Origin: a bacterium
GTDB taxonomy: Bacteria; Chloroflexota; Dormibacteria; Aeolococcales; Bog-877
Direction of reading: 5' to 3'
NCBI GenBank assembly: GCA_021827985.1
Contig: JAKATL010000003.1
Location: forward strand, 67,155 to 131,154
Length of the DNA: 64,000 nucleotides
Both the position numbers and the translations under genes were made by a program. Under the pieces are notes generated by a model. The model was not told the origin of the DNA and made no database searches. It worked only from the letters and a program-made list of their open reading frames with translations. Positions 18,421-26,555 of the stretch are shown piece by piece (positions within the stretch are counted from its first letter, which is position 1; the number at the start of each line of letters is the position of its first letter).

Positions 18421-19553
18421 ATCGCGGCGTTGAGGTCCCGGTCCATGTCCAGCCCACAGTTGGAGCAGTGGTAGCGCCGCTCCGAGAGCTGCAGCTCCAG
18501 CTTGACCGTGGCACAGCGGGAGCAGGTCTTGGAGCTGGGGAACCAACGGTCGGCGACCACCAGGTGGGAGCCGTACCACTGGCTCTTGTAGGCGAGCTGC
18601 CGGCGGAACTCGCCGAAGCCGGAGTCGGCGAGGGACCGGGCCAGTCTGCGGTTGCCGAGCAGGCCGCGCACGTTGAGGTCTTCCACCACGATCCAGCCGT
18701 GGGTCTTGGCCAGTTGGGTGGTGAGCTTGTGCAGGTGATCGCGGCGGATGGCGGCGATCCGGGCCTGGTGGCGAGCCAGTCGCCGGGCGGCCCGGGCCCG
18801 GTTGCGCGAGCCGCGCCGCTTGCGCGAGTGGGCCCGGGAGAGGCGGCGGAGCCGGCGCAGACCCTGGCGCAGGGCCTTCGGCCCCGGGACGATCGTTCCG
18901 TTCGACAGGGTGGCCAGTGCCAGCACCCCTAGGTCCACGCCGATGGTGTCGCTGGCCAAGTTGCTGGTCGGGATCTCCCGCTCTGCCTCGACGGCCAGGG
19001 CGACGAACCAGCGGTCCGCCTCCCGGCTGAGGGTGGCGGCGGTGACCCGGACCGAGCCGCCCTCGATCCGCGCAACCCACCTTGTGGCGTCCTCGGAGAG
19101 GTGGACCGTGCCGACTCTGGGCAGGGTCACGGCCCGGCGGTGGAGATGGATCGCGCCGGTGAGCCGGAAGCTGTCCCGGCTGCGGCCCTTCTTCTTGAAG
19201 CGCGGGAAGTGGACCTGGGGACCGGGGCGCTTGCCCGCCCGGCTCTCCCAGAACGCCCGCATCCCCCGCTCCAGGTCGCGGAAGGCCTCTTGCGGTACGC
19301 ACTTGCTCACCTCGGGCCACCAGGGGACGCCGTCCGGCCCCTTCTTCCAGCTGTTCCACTCCCGGTGCTGGCTCATGGCCGAGGGCAAGGGGACGGTGCT
19401 GTCGCCCGCCCGGCGGGCCTCCAGGGCGGCCCGCTCCCGCTCCAACCCCCAGTTGTAGGCAAACCGAGAGGCTCCGGCATGGCGGGCCAGGCTGCGACGC
19501 TGCCGGCAGTTGGGCTGGAGGGCAAAGCGCAACGCCTGGCGGACCATGGCCAT
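18234..19553 (-). CDS. tnpB: TnpB RNA-guided nuclease
   Basis: 439 residues. It has an N-terminal helical/OrfB_IS605 domain and a split RuvC nuclease: Asp in IGVDLGVLALATLS, Glu in GWIVVEDLNVRGL, Asp in MDRDLNAAINLAGWA. A zinc finger (CSRCATVKLELQ, CSNCGLDMD) lies between the last two. TnpB is the ancestor of Cas12. It cuts DNA matching the omega RNA made from the element's 3' end, which helps the element persist. All catalytic residues are present. The last codons and the stop appear to lie in the host reductase sequence rather than in the element. Confidence 0.93.
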   Translation of the reverse strand: MAMVRQALRFALQPNCRQRRSLARHAGASRFAYNWGLERERAALEARRAGDSTVPLPSAMSQHREWNSWKKGPDGVPWWPEVSKCVPQEAFRDLERGMRAFWESRAGKRPGPQVHFPRFKKKGRSRDSFRLTGAIHLHRRAVTLPRVGTVHLSEDATRWVARIEGGSVRVTAATLSREADRWFVALAVEAEREIPTSNLASDTIGVDLGVLALATLSNGTIVPGPKALRQGLRRLRRLSRAHSRKRRGSRNRARAARRLARHQARIAAIRRDHLHKLTTQLAKTHGWIVVEDLNVRGLLGNRRLARSLADSGFGEFRRQLAYKSQWYGSHLVVADRWFPSSKTCSRCATVKLELQLSERRYHCSNCGLDMDRDLNAAINLAGWAHPAVTASAAETLTACGADRKTGPRPAGGCESGTGIAPEPTGSIGGPQTPDAFVTV

Positions 19554-20208
19554 CAGGAAGCCTCCACCGGCCGCTCCGCGCAGCGCAGCGCCCGCTGCGC
19601 TCTGGTGCGGGCGGAACGCCGCCCGTACAGCCGGGTGCAGAGGCTGGTGAGCACATAGGTCATGTCCCGGACCAGGTCGTCCTCCGACTCGGTCGGGTCC
19701 ACCACCAGGAGCCTCCGGCCGGACCCCAGCAGAGCTGCCTCTATGTACTCTGAGTTCAGCCGAGCCAACCGGTCCCGATGCTCGACCACGATGGTGCCCA
19801 CCCGGCCGTCCGCCAGCAGCCGGCGCAGCTTGGGCCGGGCGCCATTCATTCCCGAGCCAACCTCAGTAACCGTCAGGTCCACGGCCAGGTCGTGGTTGAC
19901 CGCCCACTCCACCAGCCGACCCAACTGCCGCTCCAGCTCCTGGCGCTGGTCATGCGACGAGACCCTCGCGTACAGCGCCACCTGGCCCACCTGAGGGGTG
20001 GTCTCCTCGACCAGGATGGTGCCGGACGGAAGACGGCGGGCTGGGACCGGCAGGTTGCCGGCCTCGAACCACCTCTGGGCGGTGCGGGGGTGAATGTGCT
20101 GCTGGCGCGCCCAGTCACTGATCTTCACCCCTTCACCATACTCCTGCTTACACATATTTGTACGGCTATGTCAACCTCGCCATGAACTGCTCGCGTACCC
20201 TCCCGGGA
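18241..20208 (-). mobile_element. IS607-family element (serine transposase + TnpB)
   Basis: About 1.97 kb with tnpA and tnpB overlapping by one base. Its edges were placed by rejoining the interrupted reductase frame and are accurate only to several bases. No terminal inverted repeats or target duplication are evident, as expected for IS607. Confidence 0.8.
19553..20128 (-). CDS. tnpA: IS607-family serine recombinase (TnpA)
   Basis: About 191 residues. An N-terminal MerR-like helix-turn-helix (ISDWARQQHIHPRTAQRWFE) is followed by a resolvase catalytic domain with the nucleophile Ser in ALYARVSSHDQRQELERQL and the partner motif VVEHRDRLARLNSEY. GTG 20128 (MKISDWARQ) is the usual family start and follows AAGGG; an ATG at 20155 would add nine residues. 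The stop overlaps the tnpB start by one base, implying coupled translation. Confidence 0.92.
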   Translation of the reverse strand: MKISDWARQQHIHPRTAQRWFEAGNLPVPARRLPSGTILVEETTPQVGQVALYARVSSHDQRQELERQLGRLVEWAVNHDLAVDLTVTEVGSGMNGARPKLRRLLADGRVGTIVVEHRDRLARLNSEYIEAALLGSGRRLLVVDPTESEDDLVRDMTYVLTSLCTRLYGRRSARTRAQRALRCAERPVEAS

Positions 20209-20335
20209 GGTGCTCCCCCTCATGGGCTGAGTCAAAGGCCCCGGCCGAGAGCCGCCCGCCCTTCACCCGGCGGATCTGCAGCTCCACGGTGTCATCCGAC
20301 CTTGGGGCGCTGGCGATTGAGTAGGCGCGGGCCAT
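20209..20335 (-). pseudogene. FNR-type reductase, 5' part
   Basis: From ATG 20335 the frame reads MARAYSIASAPRSDDTVELQ and then IRRVKGGRLSAGAFD, the flavin-binding RxYSxAS region of FNR enzymes, and continues to HEGEHL at the IS607 edge. It overlaps the 3' end of the ferredoxin gene by 44 bases in another frame. The first ~50 residues normally preceding RAYSIAS are absent: a TAG interrupts the frame upstream. The intact gene was therefore either N-terminally short or already truncated. Confidence 0.75.
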
Positions 20336-20648
20336 TACGGAGGAGCTCGTCCTCCACCGAGTGGTGGACCACGACTAGGTCCTCCATCCGGAGGATCTCG
20401 TCCTCGGCGGGGAAGGAGATGGCCCGCGATGGGCAGGTGTTGGCGCAGGTCTGGCAGGCCACCATGCAGTTCATCGGATTGGCGACCACGGCCTTCTTGG
20501 CCTCGAAGTCGAAGCGGTACACGTCCCGCCCGCAGCTGGTTACGCAGGTGCCGCACCCGATGCAGGCATCCACGTCGATCACCGGGTACCAGGGGATCTC
20601 TTCACGGGGCACCCCGTGCCACGGTCGCGTCAGCTTGTTCTCGGCCAT
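20292..20648 (-). CDS. 2[4Fe-4S] ferredoxin
   Basis: 118 residues. Two cluster motifs are present: CIGCGTCVTSC (residues ~31-41) and CMVACQTCANTCP (~61-73). The N-terminus LTRPWHGVPREEIPWYPVID is characteristic of a small ferredoxin family known mostly from archaea and thermoacidophiles. It lies 72 bp downstream of arsA on the same strand and overlaps the reductase fragment, so it probably carried electrons to or from that reductase. The link to arsenic is by context only. Confidence 0.88.
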   Translation of the reverse strand: MAENKLTRPWHGVPREEIPWYPVIDVDACIGCGTCVTSCGRDVYRFDFEAKKAVVANPMNCMVACQTCANTCPSRAISFPAEDEILRMEDLVVVHHSVEDELLRNGPRLLNRQRPKVG

Positions 20649-20720
20649 CCTCTACCCCTCCAAGGACCCCCCGGCCTCTAATCCATCCGTGGCCCCGGCG
20701 GGCGTGCCTTGCCCGCCGCC

Positions 20721-22511
20721 CTACCCCGCGAGCGCCGCCGCCGGGGCGGATCCCACCAGCGCCAGCAGACCGTCGGCTCCGAGGGGCGGGGCCGGCTGCC
20801 ACCCCACCACCATCACCCGGCCGCCGATCCGGGCCGCCTCGTCTATCCAGCGCCGCTCGTGCGCGGCCAGAGCCGCCAGCAGGGTGTCTTCGGTGCCGGT
20901 CGCCAGCAGACTCTGGTTGACCACCCAGGCCAGCGGCTGGATCCCCGCCCGGAGAAGGTCCTCCTGCAGCGCCTGGGCCTCGTGCACCGGGGTCGGTTCG
21001 GCCAGGGTGACGACCACGATCCTGGTGAACTCGGGATCTGACAGCCGGTCGAGCAGGGCCTCGACCTCCGGCGGCACCTCGGCGGACTGCCGGCTGACCT
21101 CGCGCTGGAAGCTGCGCGCGGCGTCCAGGAGCAGGAGGGTGTGCCCGCTGGGGGCGGTGTCCAACACCACCACTTGTTCCTGCGCCCGCGCCACCGTGGC
21201 CGCGAACTCCCGGAAGACGGCGATCTCCTCGGTGCAGGGGGAGCGCAGGTCCTCCACCAGGACATCCCTCGCGGCCTGCTCCAGGCCCGCACCGGCACCC
21301 TCCAGAACCTCAGCGGTGTAGGCCGCGGTGGCTGCGGCCGGGTCGATCCGTTCCACGCTGAGCTGCGCTGGTAGGTCTGATTCGCTCCCCAGGACCGAGA
21401 TCAGGTGTGCGGCGGGGTCGGTGGTCGAGAGCACCACCGGGACTCCCTGCCGGGCGATCGCCACGGCGATGGAGGCGGCCACCGTGGTCTTGCCAACTCC
21501 GCCCTTGCCCATGGTCATGACCAGCCCCCGACCACGGTGCGTGACCTCCTCGACCAGCCGGGCCAGGCCGAGCTCGTACTGCTCGGCTAGGCCTTCACCA
21601 AGACTCGCTGGGCGATGCCGGTCCGGAGCCTCCGGCTGCAGCAGGGAGCGCAGACCTTCCAGCCCCACCGGCGGACGTCCCATGAGCGGGATGGACTCCC
21701 GGGGAAGCTGCGCCAGGGCCGGGGCCATCAGCCCCAGGGCCTCGCGTTGCCGGGCCACGAAGGCCCGGCCCACCCGGTCGTCCGCGTCCTCCAGCCCAGG
21801 ATGGACCCCGTTGACCATAAGCACTTGATTGCGAAGCCCAATGGCGGCCAGCTCCGAGCTGGCGCGACCGGCCTCCTGCAACGCGCCGGCGTCCGGCCTG
21901 GTGACCAGCACCAGGGTGGTCTTCCCGGGATCGGCCAGGACCTGGAGCGCCTCGCGGTAGCGGGCGCGCTGCTGGGTGAGGCCCGAGAGCGGCCCCACGC
22001 AGGTGACCCCGACCTCATTGGTGTCGAGGTAGCTTGTCCATGCGCCGGGCAGGGCCAGCATCCTAAGGGTGTGCCCGGTGGGGGCGGTGTCGAAGACCAC
22101 GTGGTCGAAGTCCCCGGGCGCCGACAGCAGGGCGGTGAACTGGTCGAAGGCGGCGATCTCCACGGTGCACGAGCCGGAGAGCTGCTCTTCGATCCCCTCC
22201 ACCACCTGGTCCGGAAGCACTCCCCGGTAGGGACCGACCACCCGGTCGCGGTAGGCGGACGCCGCCGCCATGGGATCTATGTCCAGGGCCATGAGCCCAT
22301 GGGCGCCGGGGACCGGCCCCGGCTCGTTCCCCAGGCGGGTGCCGAGCACCTCACTCAGGTTCGATGCCGGGTCGGTGCTGACCAGCAGCACCCTCGCGCC
22401 CCGCTCCGCCAGCGCTAGGGCGGTGGCGCACGAGAGGGAGGTCTTGCCGACCCCACCCTTGCCGGTGAAGAAGAGAAAACGGGGAGCAGCATCCAGGACC
22501 AGGTTCAGCAT
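20721..22511 (-). CDS. arsA: Arsenical pump-driving ATPase ArsA
   Basis: 596 residues with two homologous nucleotide-binding halves. The first P-loop is FFTGKGGVGKTSLSCATA (~15-32) and the second VMTMGKGGVGKTTVAASIAV (~335). Each half also has the DTAPTGHTLRML / DTAPSGHTLLLL motif that links metal binding to hydrolysis. ArsA receives As(III) from ArsD and powers an arsenite permease at the membrane. It follows arsD by nine bases. No ArsB or Acr3 gene is visible in the window. Confidence 0.95.
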   Translation of the reverse strand: MLNLVLDAAPRFLFFTGKGGVGKTSLSCATALALAERGARVLLVSTDPASNLSEVLGTRLGNEPGPVPGAHGLMALDIDPMAAASAYRDRVVGPYRGVLPDQVVEGIEEQLSGSCTVEIAAFDQFTALLSAPGDFDHVVFDTAPTGHTLRMLALPGAWTSYLDTNEVGVTCVGPLSGLTQQRARYREALQVLADPGKTTLVLVTRPDAGALQEAGRASSELAAIGLRNQVLMVNGVHPGLEDADDRVGRAFVARQREALGLMAPALAQLPRESIPLMGRPPVGLEGLRSLLQPEAPDRHRPASLGEGLAEQYELGLARLVEEVTHRGRGLVMTMGKGGVGKTTVAASIAVAIARQGVPVVLSTTDPAAHLISVLGSESDLPAQLSVERIDPAAATAAYTAEVLEGAGAGLEQAARDVLVEDLRSPCTEEIAVFREFAATVARAQEQVVVLDTAPSGHTLLLLDAARSFQREVSRQSAEVPPEVEALLDRLSDPEFTRIVVVTLAEPTPVHEAQALQEDLLRAGIQPLAWVVNQSLLATGTEDTLLAALAAHERRWIDEAARIGGRVMVVGWQPAPPLGADGLLALVGSAPAAALAG

Positions 22512-22520
22512 GTCAGCTCC

Positions 22521-22910
22521 TCAGCAGCACCCGGACTGTGAGCCGGTCCCACCGCAGCAATCCCCCGCCGCCACCGGCACGGGGATCCTGGGGGCAGCCT
22601 CGGCCGGCGCCTCGACCCCTGCCCAGCCGGCCAGCTCGTGCCTCTTCGGGAAGCGGCCTGAAGAGCGGACCGCACCGTCCACCAGAACCGCGGGAAGGGC
22701 AGAGTCCCCGGCCTGCTGGAGCAGCTGGCTGACCGTGGGGTTGGCAACGAAGGTGCCCGGCTCCTGGCTCAGGTTGAAACGGGTGACCTCCACCCCCTGT
22801 CCGGCCAGCCATTCCAGGTCGCTGGCGAACTGGGCGAGGGCGGGATCCACCTTGGGGCCGCAGACGCCGGTGGAGCAGCACATCGCCGGGTCGTAGACTT
22901 CCACTCTCAT
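22521..22910 (-). CDS. arsD: Arsenite metallochaperone ArsD
   Basis: 129 residues from ATG 22910 (MRVEVYDPAMCCSTGVCGP). The three Cys that bind As(III) (CC..C at about 11, 12 and 17) are present, and the C-terminus carries two further Cys pairs (GDCCGGTGSQSGCC) as in the plasmid-encoded ArsD. It hands arsenite or antimonite to ArsA and can act as a weak repressor. It is the first gene of the arsD-arsA-ferredoxin run. Confidence 0.95.
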   Translation of the reverse strand: MRVEVYDPAMCCSTGVCGPKVDPALAQFASDLEWLAGQGVEVTRFNLSQEPGTFVANPTVSQLLQQAGDSALPAVLVDGAVRSSGRFPKRHELAGWAGVEAPAEAAPRIPVPVAAGDCCGGTGSQSGCC

Positions 22911-22962
22911 TCTCGATCTCCTTGGTCTCTCCGCTGACCGGGGCACCGCCCGGCTCCCCGTT

Positions 22963-22992
22963 ATCGTACATCGTCGATTGACGATGATGCAA
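22963..22992 (-). promoter_or_regulatory. arsD promoter with ArsR-type operator in the spacer
   Basis: On the minus strand TTGCAT (22987-22992) and TACGAT (22963-22968) are 18 bp apart. The spacer contains a dyad of 7-bp arms, CATCGTC and GACGATG, around a 4-nt centre (22969-22986). A repressor bound there would block RNA polymerase. The convergence of these signals makes the call reasonable. Confidence 0.6.
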
Positions 22993-23138
22993 CCACGGGT
23001 TGTCCCTCAGGCAGATCCCGGCACTCGGGCATCGGGGGTGGGGGCGAGGGGCCGGGACGCGGGGCTGGTACTCGGCCGCGCAGGACCGCTCAGACGGCGG
23101 TCATGGTGAGGCCCGGACCGGAGTGCTGAGGGGCCGGG

Positions 23139-23558
23139 CTAGCGCCCTTGGGCCCAGGCTGGCTGGCCGGCGGGATCGGCCCCGATCATCGAGGTGGAAG
23201 GGGCGCACTCCGCCCCTGACGCCAGTGAGGCCACCCCGGCCTCCAGCGCTGCCAACCCACTTCCGGAGAGGCAATAGGAGGTGCGCGGACCCTCGATCTC
23301 CCCCTGGATCAGGCCGGCCGTCTTGAGGATCCGCAGGTGCTCGGAGACGGTGGACTGGGCCAGGTCGAAGTGGGTCACCATCTCCCCGGTCATGCAGGAG
23401 CGGCGGCTGGCCAGCAGTCGCAGGATCCGCACCCGGACGGGGTGTCCCAACGCCTTGGCCAGCTGGGCCAGCCGTACGTCGTCCGGGGGGGCCACGGCGG
23501 CGGGCCCGGGGACCGGGTCGCAGCAGGGCTCCTCGACCATCCGGGGCATGGTGCGCAT
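23139..23558 (-). CDS. arsR: ArsR-family arsenic-responsive repressor
   Basis: 139 residues. The winged helix is clear (LAKALGHPVRVRILRLLASR, FDLAQSTVSEHLRILKTAGL). A Cys pair at the N-terminus (EEPCCDP) and a Cys near the end of helix 3 (RRSCMTGEMV), with another near the C-terminus (AECAPS), resemble non-canonical As(III) sites. It is encoded about 150 bp upstream of the arsD promoter on the same strand and probably regulates the dyad there. Confidence 0.88.
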   Translation of the reverse strand: MRTMPRMVEEPCCDPVPGPAAVAPPDDVRLAQLAKALGHPVRVRILRLLASRRSCMTGEMVTHFDLAQSTVSEHLRILKTAGLIQGEIEGPRTSYCLSGSGLAALEAGVASLASGAECAPSTSMIGADPAGQPAWAQGR

Positions 23559-23620
23559 CAGGAGCCAACCGTAGCACCCGGGGCCGCCTAGGGCCCCGGG
23601 CGCGGGCTGGGCGAAGGTCC

Positions 23621-24004
23621 TCAGGCGGCCTGCGAACTGTCCCGGGCCGCCAGCTCCGAGAGCAGTGGCTCGGCGTCCCCGACGACCCGGGTGGCGAGTG
23701 CGTAACGAGCGATGTGGAAGGCCTCCAGCAGCTTCGCGGGAGCGATCGCCTGCAGCTTGGCCTTGCCGGTCATGGCGGTGACGCAGGCGTGGTTGGAGGC
23801 CGCCAGCGCGGCGGCCAGGTAGACGATGGTCCGGGTCTCGGGGTCGAGTGCCCCGTCCGCCGGCATGGCGAAGGCGCTGCTCCTGGCCTGCTCCAGCACC
23901 ATGGCCGGGTCCGCGGTGGCGGCCAGCTGGATCGCGGCCGGCAGGGTGCCGAGCCCGGCCCTCATGTTACCGAGCACACTCTGGACATCTGGTTGGTCGG
24001 TCAT
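23621..24004 (-). CDS. Carboxymuconolactone decarboxylase / AhpD-like family protein
   Basis: 127 residues from ATG 24004 (MTDQPDVQSVLG), with GGAG a few bases upstream; an ATG at 24022 is also possible. The all-helical CMD fold is recognizable (DPETRTIVYLAAALAASNHA). The usual AhpD CxxC is reduced to a single Cys (NHACVTAM), so peroxidase-type thiol chemistry is doubtful. Members beside ars genes are common and are thought to act in oxidative or arsenic metabolism. The role here is unknown. Confidence 0.7.
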   Translation of the reverse strand: MTDQPDVQSVLGNMRAGLGTLPAAIQLAATADPAMVLEQARSSAFAMPADGALDPETRTIVYLAAALAASNHACVTAMTGKAKLQAIAPAKLLEAFHIARYALATRVVGDAEPLLSELAARDSSQAA

Positions 24005-24046
24005 CTCCGTCTCCTTGCGCAAATGGCGCTGCTCGTAGGCAGCAGT

Positions 24047-25360
24047 TCAGGGCAGTACCGATGTGGGGACGCCGATCCCTGGGGAGGCCCCGCCCCGCCC
24101 CGGTGCCCAGGCCTCGCCGCTGATTGAGGCCCAGAGGGTGCGCAGGGTCACCACCAGCCAGAGGACCAGGAGCAGGGCCACTAACCCCACCCCCATGTAC
24201 TCGACATCGGTGAGCCGCCAGGCCCGCGCCAGAGCCAGGGTGGCCATGGTGAAGGCGCCCAGCGGGAAGGTGAATGCCCACCAGCCCATCCCATAGGGCA
24301 ACGGCCCCTCCACGAGGTACCGGACCATGACCACCAGCGTGGTGAAGAACCACCAGAGGCCGAAGCCCCAGAGCACCGAGGCGGTGATGAGGGAGAGCGC
24401 GGAGACCGATCCGGCGAAGTGGCCGAAGAGGGGTGCTGAGGTGGCGGAGAGCCGGAGCAGGGCCAGTGCCCCCACTCCCACCGGCCCGAGCCCGATCACC
24501 AGGGAGGGCGCCATCCCCGCCGGGGGCATGGGGTGGAGGACCAGCCGGTCGTGGAGCAGCGAGAGCACCAGGAGGAAGAGGACGAAGCCCATCCCCCAGA
24601 AGGCGTATCCGGCAAAGGTGAGAAGGCGCAGGGTGGCGGGGTCGGCATGAGCCGCCAGTTCGACCAGCACCAGGGGGACCACGATGTTGGCCACCGGAGG
24701 GATGAACCAGGAGCCGCTCACCTGAGCCATGGAATTGTCGCGCTGGGAGAGCATGGCGTACACGAAGGCCACGCTCACCACGAAGGTTAGGGGTACCCCG
24801 ACCCAGGCCAGCCAGAAGACGAGGTCATAGACCACAGCGCCGGAGAGGATCAGCGGCCCGACCGAGCCCGCCACCACCGCACCCACCAGCAGCCCGGCCG
24901 GAACCGTCGCGTACATGGGGCCGAGGACCGGGCTGCGGAAGTCGGCCAGCGCCTCCCTCGGGTAGCGGACCAACCGGGCCGCGTACGGGACCGCCAGCCC
25001 CACCATGAGGAGCGCCACCAGGACCGCCACCGCTCGGGCGCTGTCCAGGGCCGGGCCGCGAAGCCCCGACCAGTTGCCGGGGTTGGCCGCCAGCGCGATC
25101 GCCACGATCCCCGTGCCCATCACCGCCGCGTACCAGCCGGGGTGGAAGCAGCGCAGGCAGAATCCGTGCCGACGCTCCTCCCGCTCCAACTCATGGGCCA
25201 GGTGCCGCATCTCCGCTCGCAGTGCGGCGTTCTCGCCCCGCAACGCCTCCACCTCGCCAGTGGCACCCGAGGCCCGGACACCGTCTGTGGGGTGGGCGAC
25301 CGGGTCGATGTCGTCCTTGCCGATCAGGGGGCTGTCCACCTCGCCATCTCGTCTCTGCAT
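24047..25360 (-). CDS. TDT/SLAC1-family transporter (TehA-like)
   Basis: 437 residues. The N-terminal ~70 are cytoplasmic with a coiled coil (VEALRGENAALRAEMRHLA), then about ten membrane helices. The first carries the family signature FHPGWYAAVMGTGIVAIALA. Relatives export tellurite, sulfite, malate or anions. Its ATG follows the arsR2 stop by one base, so the two are one operon under arsenic- or metal-type control. That makes it a candidate anion/oxyanion exporter in the arsenic cluster, an unusual role for this family. Confidence 0.88.
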   Translation of the reverse strand: MQRRDGEVDSPLIGKDDIDPVAHPTDGVRASGATGEVEALRGENAALRAEMRHLAHELEREERRHGFCLRCFHPGWYAAVMGTGIVAIALAANPGNWSGLRGPALDSARAVAVLVALLMVGLAVPYAARLVRYPREALADFRSPVLGPMYATVPAGLLVGAVVAGSVGPLILSGAVVYDLVFWLAWVGVPLTFVVSVAFVYAMLSQRDNSMAQVSGSWFIPPVANIVVPLVLVELAAHADPATLRLLTFAGYAFWGMGFVLFLLVLSLLHDRLVLHPMPPAGMAPSLVIGLGPVGVGALALLRLSATSAPLFGHFAGSVSALSLITASVLWGFGLWWFFTTLVVMVRYLVEGPLPYGMGWWAFTFPLGAFTMATLALARAWRLTDVEYMGVGLVALLLVLWLVVTLRTLWASISGEAWAPGRGGASPGIGVPTSVLP

Positions 25361-25361
25361 C

Positions 25362-25694
25362 TCACTCCTCCTCTCCTGGACCCCGGGTTGGGCTCGCGCC
25401 CGCCGACCGGCCCGCGCCGGGCAGGGCCGCCACCAGCCGCTCCATCGCCCCCTCAGCCAGGCGGTAGTCGCGCCGTCGCCCCCTGGGGGTGCAGGTCACG
25501 AGGCCGGCCTCCCGCAGCACTCGCAGGTGGTACGAGAGGAGGTTCATCGGCACCGGCACCTCCTTCTGGAGGTCGCAGACGCACTCCTCCCCCTGGGACA
25601 GGGTCGTGAGCAGCTGATAGCGGATGGGGTCGGCGGCCAGGGCCAGCAGCCCAGCCTGGGTGAGCGACGATTCAGCGATCATTGAATCAATCAT
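25362..25694 (-). CDS. ArsR/SmtB-family repressor with CVC metal motif
   Basis: 110 residues from ATG 25694. The winged helix contains ECVCDLQKEV, the canonical alpha-3 As(III)/Cd(II) site (xCVCDL), followed by the recognition helix region VPMNLLSYHLRVLREAGL. It leads a two-gene operon with the TDT transporter. The start codon is six bases after a TATAGT -10 element, so the mRNA is probably leaderless. Confidence 0.88.
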   Translation of the reverse strand: MIDSMIAESSLTQAGLLALAADPIRYQLLTTLSQGEECVCDLQKEVPVPMNLLSYHLRVLREAGLVTCTPRGRRRDYRLAEGAMERLVAALPGAGRSAGASPTRGPGEEE

Positions 25695-25706
25695 GGTTGA
25701 ACTATA
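25687..25706 (-). promoter_or_regulatory. Leaderless promoter and ArsR operator over the start codon
   Basis: TATAGT (minus strand, 25701-25706) is followed six bases later by ATG (25694-25692). A dyad TCAA-N6-TTGA (25687-25700) covers the start codon and matches the ArsR consensus arrangement. No good -35 was seen. Confidence 0.5.
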
Positions 25707-25919
25707 GCACAGGCGGAAGCTCCCGGGGAGTCCCACCCGCGTACGGCGGTCCCGTCCTGCAGCCAACGCCGAATCCCCGGAGGCACAGCGGCTCATCGCC
25801 TGGGAGAGGCGGGTCTCGGCCATGTCGCGCGCCGGACACCTGTGCGCGGGACGCAGAGGGCTGGGGTGCGCCGTCGAGCGCGGCGTCCCGTCCTCCAGGA
25901 GAGTCCGGGAGAGGGAGCC

Positions 25920-26489
25920 CTAAGAACCCTCAGCGGCTCCGGACGTGGCCGAACCCGGTCGTCGTCCGAACAGGCCAAAGGCGGACATCCGCATCTTTGC
26001 CTCCTCGCGCTGATCCCAGAGCCGGCCCCGCATCACCACCGTGCCCCGCTCCGGGTTGCGCGTTGAGGGGCGCACCTCCACCACGTCGACCTCGCCCGTG
26101 AGCCGGTCGCCGGGGCGCACCGGCGCCAGCCAGCGCACCTCCTGGATTCCTGGCGAGCCGAGGCTGGAGGACCGCAGCAGCACCTCCTCGCAGTAGAGGC
26201 GCATCCAGAAGCCAGCGGTCTGCCAGCCCGAGGCGATCAGCCCCTGGAACGCGGTGGTGCGAGCCAGCTCGGGGTCCCGATGGAAGGGCTGGGGGTCGTA
26301 CTTCAGCGCGAATTCCAGGATCTCTTCCTCGGTGACCAGCCAGCTGCCCAGTTGGAACCGCTGCCCGGGCCGGAAATCCTCGAAGTAGAGGTCGATGGGG
26401 CGCTCCAGGGGGCCGGGGGCGACTTCCAGCGGCACGGCAGTCTCCTCTAGGGGAAGGGGCCGGGAGTCCCGGCGCAGATCACCTGCCAT
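25920..26489 (-). CDS. MaoC-like hotdog dehydratase
   Basis: 189 residues. The hotdog fold motif ILEFALKYDPQPFHRDPELA, then FQGLIASGWQTAGFWMRL, is typical of R-specific enoyl-CoA hydratase/MaoC proteins. The Asp and His in YDPQPFH are the catalytic pair. The substrate would be an acyl-CoA or related thioester. It is divergent from ileS with 66 bp between and shows no operon partner. Confidence 0.85.
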   Translation of the reverse strand: MAGDLRRDSRPLPLEETAVPLEVAPGPLERPIDLYFEDFRPGQRFQLGSWLVTEEEILEFALKYDPQPFHRDPELARTTAFQGLIASGWQTAGFWMRLYCEEVLLRSSSLGSPGIQEVRWLAPVRPGDRLTGEVDVVEVRPSTRNPERGTVVMRGRLWDQREEAKMRMSAFGLFGRRPGSATSGAAEGS

Positions 26490-26555
26490 GCTAACCTGCC
26501 ATCGCCGGGCGCCTGCGTCGGGGGCCGCGGGATATAGCAGGAGATTCAGGCGCGC

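Noticed and set aside
18343..19656. 437-codon Pro/Gly/Arg-rich minus ORF over tnpB
   Set aside because: Low-complexity translation typical of a shifted high-GC frame; TnpB motifs are in the other frame.
26490..26555. T-box leader before ileS
   Set aside because: Only 66 bp separate ileS from the divergent MaoC-like gene and no specifier stem or antiterminator is visible.
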